From assembly GCF_001485435.1 (NCBI RefSeq), contig NZ_BCMS01000001.1, forward strand, positions 505,501-569,500: a DNA stretch of 64,000 bases, given 5' to 3'. Under the pieces are notes generated by a model. That model was not told the DNA's origin. It saw only the letters and a program-made list of their open reading frames with translations, and did no database searches. Of the stretch, positions 12,683 to 23,513 are shown in pieces; the stretch's first letter is position 1; every line of letters starts with the position of its first letter. Position numbers and translations under genes: made by a program. The stretch is from Deinococcus grandis (GTDB lineage Bacteria; Deinococcota; Deinococci; Deinococcales; Deinococcaceae).

Positions 12683-13276
12683 ATGAGCGAGCGCCGAACC
12701 CTGACCACCCTGATCCGCCTGGGCCGCGCCCTGACCGACCCGGACGCCGACCCCGCCCGCGACGCCGCGCAGGTCGCCCGCCGCACCGTGCAGGCCCTGA
12801 GTGAACCCGTCCACGAGGCCCGCGCCGGACTGCGTGCCCGCGCCCGCGACCTGCGCGACCGCGCCTCGCAGCGCGCCGACGAACGCCTGGAACGCCTGAT
12901 CACCGAACGCCGCGGCGAGCAGAACCCCGAGGTGCTCGCCCTGCTCGAGCAGCGCCGCGCGGCCCGCGAGGCCCGCACCCGCCAGGAGGACGCCCGGCGC
13001 ACCCTGATGAGCAGCGCCCACACCCCGGCGCAGCGGCAGGTGCTGCGCGCCGTGCTGGACGTCACCCCCTGGGCCGGTGGCGTGCCCGGCGAACTGCGGT
13101 ACACGCAGCTGCTCGACCGCCTGGCGCCCGGCGGGGACGCCGCAGGCGAGATGAGCGTCCACCGCGCCATCTGGACCCTCGCGGAGGCCGGGGTGCTGGC
13201 CGTCTCGCCGCACGGCGTGGTGAGCGCCGCGCCCACCCGCGCCCCGCAGGCGCTGCCCGGCCCGGCCGACCGCTGA
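12683..13276 (+). CDS. Coiled-coil protein of unknown function
   Basis: This 197-residue protein is very Arg/Ala/Glu-rich. Residues ~20-125 form a long charged helical or coiled-coil region (RARARDLRDRASQRADERLERL). Residues ~125-185 look like a compact helical domain, possibly a winged helix (GELRYTQLLDRL, MSVHRAIWTLAEAGVLAVS). CCGGAG stands five bases before the ATG. It may bind nucleic acid, but that is an inference from charge and the C-terminal pattern. Confidence 0.75.
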   Translation: MSERRTLTTLIRLGRALTDPDADPARDAAQVARRTVQALSEPVHEARAGLRARARDLRDRASQRADERLERLITERRGEQNPEVLALLEQRRAAREARTRQEDARRTLMSSAHTPAQRQVLRAVLDVTPWAGGVPGELRYTQLLDRLAPGGDAAGEMSVHRAIWTLAEAGVLAVSPHGVVSAAPTRAPQALPGPADR

Positions 13277-13338
13277 CGGCACGACCGGCGTCCCCGGGGC
13301 GACGTGCCCCGCGTGACGCCGGTCGCCGCTCACGCGCC

Positions 13339-13803
<465 letters not shown>

Positions 13804-13916
13804 GACCTGACCTCCTGACAGAGCGCCGCCCACGCGGCGGCCCCTGAACTGATGGAATGACGCTGCCCAGTGTAAGCCGCGCCCGGTTGCAGAAAGATTG
13901 GCCTACCATGCAGACC

Positions 13917-14582
13917 ATGCCCACCCCACCCCACGCGCCGGTCGTCGGCGTGCTGCTCGCCGCCGGGCGCAGCACCCGCATGGGCCGCCCCAAACAGCTC
14001 GCGCCGCTGGCAGGGCAGCCGCTGGTCCGGCACGCCGCGCAGGCCCTCGCGGACGGCGGGCACGACGCGCTGCTGTGCGTCATCCCGCCCGGCACGGTCG
14101 GGGACGGCATCCGCGCGGCCCTGACGGGACTGCCGTTCACGTTCGTGGTGAACCCCGACCCCACGCGCGGCCTGGGCAGTTCCTTCCGCGCCGCCGTCGC
14201 CGCGCTGCCGGGCGGCCTGGACGGCGGGCTGGCCGCCGTGAACTTCGCGCTGGCGGACATGCCGCTGCTGGGCGGCGCGCAGCACGCCGCGCTGATCGCC
14301 GCGTTCCGCGAGAGCGGCGCGCCGGTCGTCCTCGCCCGTTACGCCGACCCCGGCGCGGAACCGGTCCGGGCGCCCCCACACCTGTTCCGCGCGGACCTTC
14401 TGCGCGCCGTGCAGGACACCCCGGACGCCGACCACGGCCCCCGCGACCTGATCCGCGCGCACGCCGCGCAGGCCGTCACCCTGACCTTCCCCGCGCGGCT
14501 CCTGCTGGACGTGGACACCCCGGACGCCCTGGCGCAGGCCGAGGCACTGCTCGCCGCGCAGACGCTCAGAACGCCTGAATGA
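13917..14582 (+). CDS. MocA-like molybdenum cofactor cytidylyltransferase
   Basis: This 221-residue nucleotidyltransferase has the signature LLAAGRSTRMGRPKQLAPLAG at residues ~12-32 and the metal-binding LADMPLL. It belongs to the MobA/MocA group; MocA attaches CMP to molybdopterin for XdhC-dependent hydroxylases, which fits the nearby cox-type genes and the XdhC homologue at 53 kb. A purely sugar-nucleotide role is less likely. The start at 13917 is chosen because TACCAT lies seven bases upstream; the in-frame ATG at 13908 overlaps that box. Its 3' end overlaps the convergent DUF4214 gene by 17 bases. Confidence 0.82.
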   Translation: MPTPPHAPVVGVLLAAGRSTRMGRPKQLAPLAGQPLVRHAAQALADGGHDALLCVIPPGTVGDGIRAALTGLPFTFVVNPDPTRGLGSSFRAAVAALPGGLDGGLAAVNFALADMPLLGGAQHAALIAAFRESGAPVVLARYADPGAEPVRAPPHLFRADLLRAVQDTPDADHGPRDLIRAHAAQAVTLTFPARLLLDVDTPDALAQAEALLAAQTLRTPE

Positions 14583-15339
14583 ACGCCTTCCAGCCCGCGA
14601 ACGACCGCAGCGTCGTCCCGCTCTTCACGCGGATCTGCGCGACCTTGTCCATGGTCGGCTGGGGCCGCCCGCTCAGCTTAAAGGCCCGGCGGATCATCGC
14701 CGCGAACTCCGCCTCGTTCCCCGCCGACAGCACCCATTCCCCGGCGGCCTGCAGGATGTCCGCGTAGTTCGCGCCGGTCTTCACGATCTGCGCCTGCCAG
14801 TACGCCGTGTCCCCACCCGACGGTGCCCGGCCCAGGCTGTCCAGGTACGCCCGCTCGATCAGCGCCGCGCGCACCCCGCCCACCTGCGCGTCCTGCAGAT
14901 ACGTCCGCGTGAACGCCACCAGACTGGCGTACGTGCTCTCCGGCTGCTGGCTGAGTTTCGTCAGCAGCTTGAAGAACGGATTGTTCGGACTGAGCCGCAC
15001 CCCCATGGACGTCTGCGTGACGCGCGTGACCACCTCCGCCAGCTGCGCCGCGCTGCCGTGCAGTTGCCCCAGCAGCGCCGCCCGCAACTGCCCCTGCTGC
15101 GCGCCGCTCAGCCCGTCGTCCCGGAACCCCCGCTTCGCCCAGTCACTCCGCTCCTGAAGGGTCGAGCCTCGCCCGAACACCTCGCGGTACACCCCGTCCA
15201 CCTGCCCGTTCGTCGCCAGCGTCCCCTCGGCCTCCAGACCACAGACGATCAGGAAACAGTCGGCGTACGCGGGCGCGGCAGTCAGCGGGGCGAGCAGCGC
15301 CACGGTCAGCAGCGCGCGGCGGACACAGGAAGTCGTCAT
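14566..15339 (-). CDS. Secreted DUF4214-like protein
   Basis: The 257-residue product has a signal peptide (MTTSCVRRALLTVALLAPL, cleavage near AYA-DC at ~27). Two copies of a DUF4214-type pattern are visible: VYREVFGRGSTLQERSDW and ERAYLDSLGRAPSGGDTAYW (~160-180), a domain found in secreted and surface-layer-associated proteins. Cys residues at the mature N-terminus (ADCFLIVCG) may form a disulfide. It is convergent with, and overlaps, the MocA-like gene. Function unknown. Confidence 0.8.
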   Translation of the reverse strand: MTTSCVRRALLTVALLAPLTAAPAYADCFLIVCGLEAEGTLATNGQVDGVYREVFGRGSTLQERSDWAKRGFRDDGLSGAQQGQLRAALLGQLHGSAAQLAEVVTRVTQTSMGVRLSPNNPFFKLLTKLSQQPESTYASLVAFTRTYLQDAQVGGVRAALIERAYLDSLGRAPSGGDTAYWQAQIVKTGANYADILQAAGEWVLSAGNEAEFAAMIRRAFKLSGRPQPTMDKVAQIRVKSGTTLRSFAGWKAFIQAF

Positions 15340-15388
15340 GCCCGGCAGCGTAGGCGGGCAGGCGTTGCGGAGGCGTTGCAGGGGCGTT

Positions 15389-15428
15389 CATACGGACTCC
15401 GATTGAATGGCTTATAAAGCCGTGTCAG
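15389..15428 (-). repeat. Family 1 palindromic element, copy B (right end only)
   Basis: Only the terminal stem survives: GGCTTTATAAGCC flanked by CATTCAATCGGAGTCCGTAT on the minus strand. It covers the stop codon of the GNAT gene at 15425-15427. Confidence 0.75.
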
Positions 15429-15904
15429 TCCAGCGGCAGCGTCATGACCCACTGCGGCCCGATGCGGCCCTCGCGGGTGGCGGTCACCTGAAAGCCCGCC
15501 TTCTCGTACACGCGCCGCGCGCCGGGATTGCGCTGGTTCACGACCAGGATCACCCGCCGCGCCTGCGGGTACAGCGCCCGCACGAGTCCCGGCAGGGCCC
15601 GCATGGCGGCCGTGCCCACGCCGCGCCCCTGCTGCGCCGCGTCCACGCTCAGGGACGACAGGGCCACCGCGTCCGGGTCGGGGGCCGTCAGGTACCGGTC
15701 GCGGGACGCCCCGACCGCCAGCACGAAGGCCCCGGCGACCTCGCCCCCGCGCAGCACCGTGATCAGCTGCCGTTGCGGGTCGCCCGGCACGCTGTCCAGC
15801 AGCTCGGCCGGGTGGGTGGTGAAGTCGGCCTGCGCGGCGGGAAGCGTCAGGGCGCGCAGGGCAGCGGCGTGACCCGGCTGGAAGGACTGGAGGGTGACCG
15901 GCAT
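15425..15904 (-). CDS. GNAT-family N-acetyltransferase
   Basis: This 159-residue acetyltransferase has the acetyl-CoA binding motif QQGRGVGTAAMRAL and the C-terminal NQRNPGARRVYEKAGF pattern. Substrate unknown. The start at 15904 is preferred over a GTG at 15919 because CAGACT lies five bases before this ATG. It diverges from the Rrf2 gene, with a Fur-like palindrome between them. Its stop codon lies within a fragment of the family 1 repeat, so the last codons may have been altered by the insertion. Confidence 0.85.
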   Translation of the reverse strand: MPVTLQSFQPGHAAALRALTLPAAQADFTTHPAELLDSVPGDPQRQLITVLRGGEVAGAFVLAVGASRDRYLTAPDPDAVALSSLSVDAAQQGRGVGTAAMRALPGLVRALYPQARRVILVVNQRNPGARRVYEKAGFQVTATREGRIGPQWVMTLPLD

Positions 15905-15946
15905 GCCCGAGTCTGTCACGCCCGGGGACGCCCCGCTGTCGGTTGC

Positions 15947-15961
15947 TGAGAATGCTTCTCA
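15947..15961. promoter_or_regulatory. Fur-family-like palindrome
   Basis: TGAGAATGCTTCTCA is a near-perfect 7-1-7 inverted repeat resembling Fur/PerR/Mur boxes. It lies between the divergent GNAT and Rrf2 genes, about 55 bases before the Rrf2 start. Confidence 0.45.
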
Positions 15962-16015
15962 ATAACTCCTGAATTCCTTACACTCCGCCCGGAATTGCGG
16001 GGTAGAATGCGGTCC

Positions 16016-16474
<459 letters not shown>

Positions 16475-16483
16475 TGGTGAACA

Positions 16484-16527
16484 GTTGATGGTTGATGGAA
16501 CCGCGCGTCCGTCAACCATCGACTTTT
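16484..16527 (+). terminator. Intrinsic terminator after the Rrf2 gene
   Basis: A 15-base stem of GTTGATG heptamers pairs with CCGTCAACCATCGAC (two G-U pairs) and is followed by TTTT. Confidence 0.8.
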
Positions 16528-16550
16528 GCCCATCCTCTATCCTGAAGGCC

Positions 16551-17636
16551 GTGTACCGTTCGCTGATCAAGCCGCTGCTGTTCCGCCTGGACGCGGAGGA
16601 CGCCCACCACCTCACGATCGGCCTGATGGACGCCGCGTCCCGCGTGCCCGCCTGGCCCGCCCTGGCGCGGCGCGTGACGGCGCCCGCGTCCCCCATGCTG
16701 GAGCAGACCCTGTGGGGGCAACGGTTCGCGTCCCCGGTGGGTCTCGCGGCGGGCCTGGACAAGAACGGCGTGGCCGTCCCGGCGTTCACCGCGCTGGGCT
16801 TCGGCTTCCTGGAGGTCGGGACCGTCACGCCCCTGCCGCAGCCCGGCAACGACCGCCCGCGCCTGTTCCGCCTGCCGCAGGACGGCGCGCTGATCAACCG
16901 CATGGGGTTCAACAACGCCGGGATGACCGACCTGCACGCCCGCCTGGGCGCGCTGGGCGCGCGGCCCGCGCCGGTGTGGGTGAACATCGGGAAGAACAAG
17001 GTCACCGCGAACGAGGACGCCGCGCAGGACTACCGCCGCTGCGTTGCCGCGCTGCAGGACGTCGCCGACGCCTTCGTGGTGAACGTCAGCAGTCCCAACA
17101 CGCCCGGCCTGCGCGCGTTGCAGGGCGCGGACGACCTGGGCGCCCTGGTGCGCGAGGTGATGCAGGAAGTCGAGGCGCAGCGCGTGCGGACCCTGAAGGC
17201 CCCGCCGGTCCTCGTGAAGCTCGCCCCGGACCTGCACCCCGCCGACTTCGAGGCCAGCGTGGACGCCGCCGTCACTGCGGGCGCGTCGGGCCTGATCATC
17301 AGCAACACCACCCTCTCCCGCGACGGCCTGACCCACGCCAACCAGGAGGAAACGGGCGGCCTGAGCGGTCGTCCCCTCACGCGCCGCGCCACCGAACTGG
17401 TGCGCGCCGCGTACCGGCAGACCGGCGGGCGCGTCCCCATCGTCGGCGTGGGCGGCATCTTCACCGCGCAGGACGCGTACAACCGCATCCGCGCCGGGGC
17501 CACCCTGACCGAGGTGTACTCCGCCCTGATCTTCGAAGGGCCCGGCCTCGTCCGCGACCTGAACACCGGCCTCGCCCGCCTGCTCGCCCGCGACGGCTTC
17601 ACGCACGTCCGCGAGGCCGTCGGCACCGCGGGCTGA
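16551..17636 (+). CDS. pyrD: Dihydroorotate dehydrogenase, class 2 (quinone)
   Basis: This 361-residue enzyme oxidises dihydroorotate to orotate in pyrimidine synthesis, passing electrons to quinone at the inner membrane. The N-terminal extension (VYRSLIKPLLFRLDAEDAHH) is the membrane-associating helix of class 2. Visible motifs: GLAAGLDKNG, GFNNAG, NVSSPNTPGLR with the class 2 catalytic Ser, KLAPD, ISNTT and the FMN phosphate site GVGGIFTAQDA. The GTG at 16551 is chosen because TATCCT lies seven bases before it; a longer frame from 16485 runs through the upstream terminator. Confidence 0.95.
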   Translation: MYRSLIKPLLFRLDAEDAHHLTIGLMDAASRVPAWPALARRVTAPASPMLEQTLWGQRFASPVGLAAGLDKNGVAVPAFTALGFGFLEVGTVTPLPQPGNDRPRLFRLPQDGALINRMGFNNAGMTDLHARLGALGARPAPVWVNIGKNKVTANEDAAQDYRRCVAALQDVADAFVVNVSSPNTPGLRALQGADDLGALVREVMQEVEAQRVRTLKAPPVLVKLAPDLHPADFEASVDAAVTAGASGLIISNTTLSRDGLTHANQEETGGLSGRPLTRRATELVRAAYRQTGGRVPIVGVGGIFTAQDAYNRIRAGATLTEVYSALIFEGPGLVRDLNTGLARLLARDGFTHVREAVGTAG

Positions 17637-17651
17637 ACGCTCGAACGGCAA

Positions 17652-17680
17652 GGGGGCGGAGGAGTGAATCCTCTGCCCCC
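17652..17680. terminator. Bidirectional hairpin between pyrD and gdx
   Basis: GGGGGC and GAGGA arms pair with TCCTC and GCCCCC around a short loop between two convergent genes. No clear T-tract. Confidence 0.6.
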
Positions 17681-17695
17681 TGCACTTGGTGTGGG

Positions 17696-18016
17696 TCAGT
17701 GGCCGCTGGTGGCTTTCAGGCCGATGATGGACACGATCATCAGGACCATGAACGCGATGCGGGCGGGCGTGACGCTCTCGTGGAACAGCACGATGCCCAG
17801 GATGGCCGCGCCGACCGCGCCGATGCCGACCCACACGCCGTACGCGGTGCCGATCGGGAGGGTCCTGGCGGCGAGGCCCAGCAGGCCCATGCTGGCGACC
17901 ATGCTCAGCAGGGTCAGGGCGGTGGGGACGGGACGGGTGAAGCCTTCGGTGTACTTCAGGCCGATGGCCCAGCCGACTTCGAGCAGTCCGGCGATGATGA
18001 GCAGAGTCCATGCCAT
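17696..18016 (-). CDS. gdx: Guanidinium exporter Gdx (SugE-type SMR)
   Basis: The 106-residue protein has four membrane segments and the essential E13 in LLEVGWAIGLKYTEGF, the signature of the SugE/Gdx branch of small multidrug resistance proteins. These dual-topology dimers exchange guanidinium for protons. The assignment to Gdx rather than a drug exporter is strengthened by the guanidine-III riboswitch directly upstream. The ATG at 18016 has GGAGGT seven bases before it. That Shine-Dalgarno sequence lies in the loop of a small hairpin attached to the riboswitch, so translation should be guanidine-controlled. Confidence 0.95.
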   Translation of the reverse strand: MAWTLLIIAGLLEVGWAIGLKYTEGFTRPVPTALTLLSMVASMGLLGLAARTLPIGTAYGVWVGIGAVGAAILGIVLFHESVTPARIAFMVLMIVSIIGLKATSGH

Positions 18017-18020
18017 ACGG

Positions 18021-18035
18021 GACACCTCCAGTGTC
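18021..18035 (-). promoter_or_regulatory. Hairpin holding the gdx ribosome binding site
   Basis: On the minus strand GACAC-TGGAG-GTGTC places the Shine-Dalgarno sequence in a five-base loop, directly after the riboswitch 3' end. Confidence 0.7.
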
Positions 18036-18078
<43 letters not shown>

Positions 18079-18094
18079 AGTGCGGCCCACGGGT

Positions 18095-18149
18095 GGTCAG
18101 GGTGCTGCCGGGCGCTGTTCCCGGAGGAACCTGACCCGAGCGGAGCGAG
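18095..18149 (-). other. Long hairpin with GAGCGGAGCGAG motif in the gdx leader
   Basis: GGTCAGG (18095-18101) pairs with CCTGACC (18130-18136) around an inner GTTCC..GGAAC stem. Next to it, GAGCGGAGCGAG at 18138-18149 is the same core found in the dispersed elements. It could be an element relic or part of the leader's expression control. Confidence 0.5.
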
Positions 18150-18249
18150 TAACCCAGACCTGCAGCGGCGTGGCGTGCAGTGGGTGGGGTGATGTGGCCC
18201 CCAGGCACGGAACGGAACGCCGCTGCCCCGTGTGGGGCGACTGAGACCC

Positions 18250-18255
18250 AGTGTA
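18250..18255 (-). promoter_or_regulatory. Candidate -10 box of gdx
   Basis: TACACT on the minus strand would give a leader of about 225 bases including the guanidine-III aptamer. No clear -35 box. Confidence 0.4.
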
Positions 18256-18290
18256 GCGGAGCGGTGTAAGCACCCGCTGAGCACAGGCGT

Positions 18291-18316
18291 GGAGGCCGGG
18301 CGATCACCCGGCCTCC
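18291..18316 (-). terminator. Hairpin after livF
   Basis: GGAGGCCGGG pairs with CCCGGCCTCC around a six-base loop (CGATCA), 17 bases beyond the livF stop. No strong T-tract. Confidence 0.6.
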
Positions 18317-18332
18317 GTCCTCCAGGACCCGT

Positions 18333-19032
<700 letters not shown>

Positions 19033-19040
<8 letters not shown>

Positions 19041-19839
19041 GTGCGGCCTCCCCGCCCTGCGCGCCCTGGCCCATCTGCCCGCCGTGCGCGTGCGAGCCCA
19101 GGTACGCCTCGATCACGGTCGGGTCGCGGCTGACCTGGGCCGGGGTGCCCTGCGCGATCAGCTGCCCGTGGTGCAGCACCAGGATGTGATCCGCGAGGCC
19201 CATCACGAGGCTCATCTTGTGCTCGACCAGCGCGACGGTCAGGCCGCCCGCGACCAGGTCGCGGATCAGGGCCATGAGGTTCACGGTCTCCTCGGGGTTC
19301 ATCCCGGCGGCTGGTTCGTCCAGCAGCAGCAGTTTCGGTTCGCTGGCGAGCGCCATGGCGATCCCCACGCGCTTCTGGCCCTCCTGCGTCAGGGCCCCGG
19401 CGGGCAGGTGCGCCTGCCGGACCAGCCCCACGCGTTCCAGGGCGCGCAGCGCGCCGTCGCGGCTCCCCTGCGCGTCGCGCCGTTCGCGGGGCGTGCGCAG
19501 CAGCGCGTCGAGCAGCCCGGCGCGCGTGCGGACGCGGTGGCCGATCATGGCGTTCTCCAGGACGCTCAGTTCCCGGTAGATGGTGGTCGTCTGGAAGGTG
19601 CGGGCCACGCCGCGCGCGACGACCTCGTGGGTGGGGCGGCGGGTCAGGTCCTCGCCCTGGAAACGGACAGCGCCCGTGGTGGGGCGGTAGAAGCCGCTGA
19701 TCAGGTTGAAGAACGTGCTCTTGCCCGCCCCGTTCGGCCCGATGATCGCGGTGATCTGCCCGGCGGGGATGCTGGCGGTCACGTCCCGCACGGCGTGCAG
19801 CCCGCCGAAGCGGATGCCCAGGTTCTCGACGTCAAGCAC
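19033..19839 (-). CDS. livG: Branched-chain amino acid ABC transporter ATPase LivG
   Basis: This 268-residue ATPase has Walker A GPNGAGKST, GVARTFQ typical of LivG, Walker B LLLLDEPAAGMNPEE and VEHKMSLVM. The signature region is an unusual LTQEGQKRVGIA, a relaxed form of the family's usual sequence. A Gly/Gln/Ala/His-rich tail of about 20 residues follows the core. It overlaps livM and livF by eight bases each, so the operon is tightly packed. Confidence 0.93.
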
Positions 19840-20805
19840 CGCTGACCTCCTTGGTCTTCGCCGCGCGGGCCGGGCGATTGGCGCGCAGTCGCGTCCACAG
19901 GCCCGCCAGGCCGTGCGGGGCGTACATCACGAGCAGCACCAGCAGCGGCCCGAACACGATGTACTGGTAGTCCTGCAGCCCCTTGAGCGTCTGGGTGAGG
20001 CTGTAGATCAATGCCGTGCCCAGCAGCGGTCCCGCCAGCGTCCCCAGGCCCCCGACGAGCAGGTACAGCAGCACCGTGAAGGTCGTGGTCGGCCCGGTCA
20101 CCGCCGAACCCAGGAAGCCCACGTACGTGGCGTACAGCCCGCCCGCCAGTCCGGCCAGCGCCGTCGAGAGCATCATGGCGCGCAGCTTGTGGGTGTACAC
20201 GTTCACGCCCGCGCTGCGCGCGAGGTCCTCGCCACCGCGGATGGCGAGCAGGGACAGCCCGAAACTGCTCGCGCGGGCGCGCGCCACGATCAGCACCGTC
20301 AGCGCCAGCGTCAGCAGGGCCAGCAGGTAGAAGCCCCCGGACAGTTTCAGGCCGATGGCGCGCGAGGCCTCCTCCAGCCCGGCGGGGGCGGGGATGCCGT
20401 TCAGGCCGTCGTTCCCGCCGGTCAGGTCGTCCCACTTGTTGATGACCAGCGTGATGATCACGCCCACGCCCAGCGTGAAGATCGAGAAGGCGTCCCCGCG
20501 CGTGCGGAACGCCACCAGCCCCAGCAGCAGCCCCGCCAGCGCGGCCAGCAGGGTCCCGGCGGGCCACGCCAGCCAGAAACTCCACCCGGCCTTCAGGGTC
20601 AGGATGCCGGTCGTGTACGCCCCGATTCCGAAGAAGCCCGCGTGCGCCAGCGGCAGCAGTCCCGTGTACCCCAGCATGACGTTCAGGCCGTACGCGAGGA
20701 CCGCCCACAGCATGATGTTCACGCCGACGTCCAGCAGGTACCCGCTGGGATGCAGGAACGGCACGGCGGCCGCCAGCACGAACAGCGCGGGCCACACGAA
20801 CCGGC

Positions 20806-20809
<4 letters not shown>
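19832..20809 (-). CDS. livM: Branched-chain amino acid ABC permease LivM
   Basis: The 325-residue membrane protein has eight to ten hydrophobic segments and the LivM pattern NIMLWAVLAYGLNVMLGYTGLLPLAHAGFFGIGAY. A cytoplasmic loop with RGGEDLARSAGVN is the ATPase contact region. It starts at a GTG overlapping livH by four bases and forms the membrane channel with LivH. Confidence 0.93.
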
Positions 20810-21672
<863 letters not shown>

Positions 21673-21711
21673 AACCCGTTCCTCCCCGGTTGACCGCTTG
21701 AAATGGCCGTG

Positions 21712-21850
21712 TGATACGGATTCCGTCTGTTTCGTTGACAACCCGGAACATCACCGGGTTGTCAACTCCACGCCCGGAACCCGTTTTGCTCCCACTCGCA
21801 TCCGCTCGGGTTGAAAGTTTTTGCAAACCTTTCAACCGGAGCCCTTATGA
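21712..21850 (+). repeat. Family 1 palindromic element, copy C
   Basis: The element starts TGATACGGATTCCG and ends CGGAGCCCTTATGA. Its stems are GTTGACAACCCGG/CCGGGTTGTCAAC and GGTTGAAAG.T/AAACCTTTCAACC. The first stem differs from copies A and F at several paired positions that compensate each other. It lies between livJ and livH. Confidence 0.88.
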
Positions 21851-21854
21851 AACG

Positions 21855-21884
21855 GCGCGCCGGGCACACGTTCGCCCGGCGCGC
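21855..21884 (-). terminator. GC-rich hairpin after livJ
   Basis: GCGCGCCGGGC pairs perfectly with GCCCGGCGCGC around an eight-base loop; CGTTT follows on the minus strand. It may reduce read-through from livJ into livHMGF. Confidence 0.7.
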
Positions 21885-21917
21885 ACAGTGATCGGTTCTT
21901 GAAGGTCCGCCCGGCGC

Positions 21918-23054
21918 TTACTTGAACGTCTTGATCAGGCGCAGGCGGGTGTACTGCCCGCCCTTGACGCTGGCCACCACGAATTCCGCGTCCACGTGGC
22001 CCTTCTCGGTCACGCCGAACAGCTTGTACACCGTCTTGCTCTGCGGCAGCGCCTTCGAGGCGGCGTTCAGCTGCGCGCGGATCGCCTGGGGGTCGTCGGT
22101 CGTCCCGGCGAGTTCCATGGCCTTGGCGATGATGTTCATGCCCATGTAGTTCAGCGCGGCCTCGCTGGTGGGCACCTTCTTGTACAGGCGCTGGTACAGC
22201 GTCACGAACACCTGTGTGCCCGGGAACTCCTTGGTGGGCAGCACGCCCACGCTGCCGTCCAGGTAGTTGCGCGGGATGACCTGGTCCATCTGCTCGAACT
22301 TCGCCTGGTCCATCACGATGAACCCGCCCTTGAAGCCCTGCTCGCGCGCGGCCTTCACGACCAGCGCGGTGGGCTGGCTGGGCCCGCCGATGAACAGCAC
22401 GTCGGGTTTCTCCGCCAGGGCCTTCGTGACGGCGCTGGAGTAGTCCACGGTGGTGTTGTAGTCCACGCCGTTGTTCGACAGGACCGTGCCGCCCTGCTTC
22501 TTCCACTCGTCGCTGATCGCGTCCGTCCACTGCTTGCCGTACGCGCTGGTCGTGCCGATCAGGCCCAGGCGCTTGCCGAAGGCCTTCATCTGCGTGGCGG
22601 CGAAGGGCTGCAGGTAGTTATCGTAGCGGGGCGGGAGCATGAACGTCAGCGGGTTGCGGGACTCGAGGATCTTCGGTTCGCTGGAGTACGCCACGAGCAG
22701 GAATTCCGGGTCGCGGGTGGTCAGGGGCTGCACGGTCAGGATGCCCCCGGCGTGCGGCACGAAGATCACGTCGATGCCCTGGCTGGTTAGGCGTTTGACG
22801 TTCGTGGCGGTCTCGTTCGGCAGATAGCGGTCGTCCAGCGCGACCAGCTTGAACGTGACCTTCTCGCCCTTGACGGTCACGCCCGAGCGGTTCAGTTCGG
22901 CGATGGCCATGTCGATGCCGCTCTGGACGTCCTTGCCGTAGAACGCCGCGCCGCCGGACAGGGGGCCGGAGTACCCGATGCTCACGACCTTGTCGGCCAG
23001 CGCGGAGCTGCCCGCCAGGGCGAGCAGGGTGGGGAAGAGGAACCGTTTCTTCAT
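21918..23054 (-). CDS. livJ: Branched-chain amino acid-binding protein (LivJ/LivK type)
   Basis: The 378-residue periplasmic binding protein has a signal peptide (residues 1-20, MKKRFLFPTLLALAGSSALA) and the type I fold pattern IGYSGPLSGGAAFYGKDVQSGIDMAIAELN. It delivers ligands to the LivHM permease encoded downstream on the same strand. GGGAGG stands five bases before the ATG. A promoter with TTGACA lies about 80-110 bases upstream. Substrate could be branched-chain amino acids, other amino acids or amides; the family is not specific. Confidence 0.92.
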   Translation of the reverse strand: MKKRFLFPTLLALAGSSALADKVVSIGYSGPLSGGAAFYGKDVQSGIDMAIAELNRSGVTVKGEKVTFKLVALDDRYLPNETATNVKRLTSQGIDVIFVPHAGGILTVQPLTTRDPEFLLVAYSSEPKILESRNPLTFMLPPRYDNYLQPFAATQMKAFGKRLGLIGTTSAYGKQWTDAISDEWKKQGGTVLSNNGVDYNTTVDYSSAVTKALAEKPDVLFIGGPSQPTALVVKAAREQGFKGGFIVMDQAKFEQMDQVIPRNYLDGSVGVLPTKEFPGTQVFVTLYQRLYKKVPTSEAALNYMGMNIIAKAMELAGTTDDPQAIRAQLNAASKALPQSKTVYKLFGVTEKGHVDAEFVVASVKGGQYTRLRLIKTFK

Positions 23055-23134
23055 ACGACCTCCCGCTCATTCAGCGCGCCCGGGCCCGGTGCCCTGAGAT
23101 TCGCTGAACACAGTTCAAGTTGTGCGTGCCGTTC

Positions 23135-23163
23135 ATGCTGGCATGCGCCCCGAGGGGTGTCAA
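23135..23163 (-). promoter_or_regulatory. Promoter of the liv genes
   Basis: TTGACA (23158-23163) and CAGCAT (23135-23140) are 17 bases apart on the minus strand, giving a leader of about 75 bases. The rest of 23055-23300 holds no recognisable gene. Confidence 0.55.
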
Positions 23164-23311
23164 TCGGCTTTGGCACACATCGGCCCCGCAGTTCCCCCGG
23201 CAGGTGCCAACTGCACGGCCCGCCAGCCCTGCGAAATGAAAGGCGACCGCTAGCAGAACACGCGGCCCTGAAAGGTCGCCGGGCGCGGACCACGCCTGCG
23301 GACGGGCGACA

Positions 23312-23340
23312 ACGAAGAAACCCCCTCCGAAGAGGGGGTT
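23312..23340 (-). terminator. Terminator of tRNA-Asn
   Basis: AACCCCCTC and GAGGGGGTT pair around TTCG-type loop bases and are followed by TTCTTCGTT on the minus strand. Confidence 0.9.
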
Positions 23341-23343
23341 CTG

Positions 23344-23424
<81 letters not shown>

Positions 23425-23456
23425 TTGCTGTGGCGGCCGTTTCCGGCGCGAGAGGG

Positions 23457-23485
23457 ATAGTAGCACGCCCCCCCATGCCGCGCAA
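23457..23485 (-). promoter_or_regulatory. Promoter of tRNA-Asn
   Basis: TTGCGC (-35) and TACTAT (-10) are 17 bases apart; transcription would start about 30 bases before the tRNA. Confidence 0.7.
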
Positions 23486-23513
23486 GTCCTGCCGGGGGCG
23501 GCCGAGGGGACAG

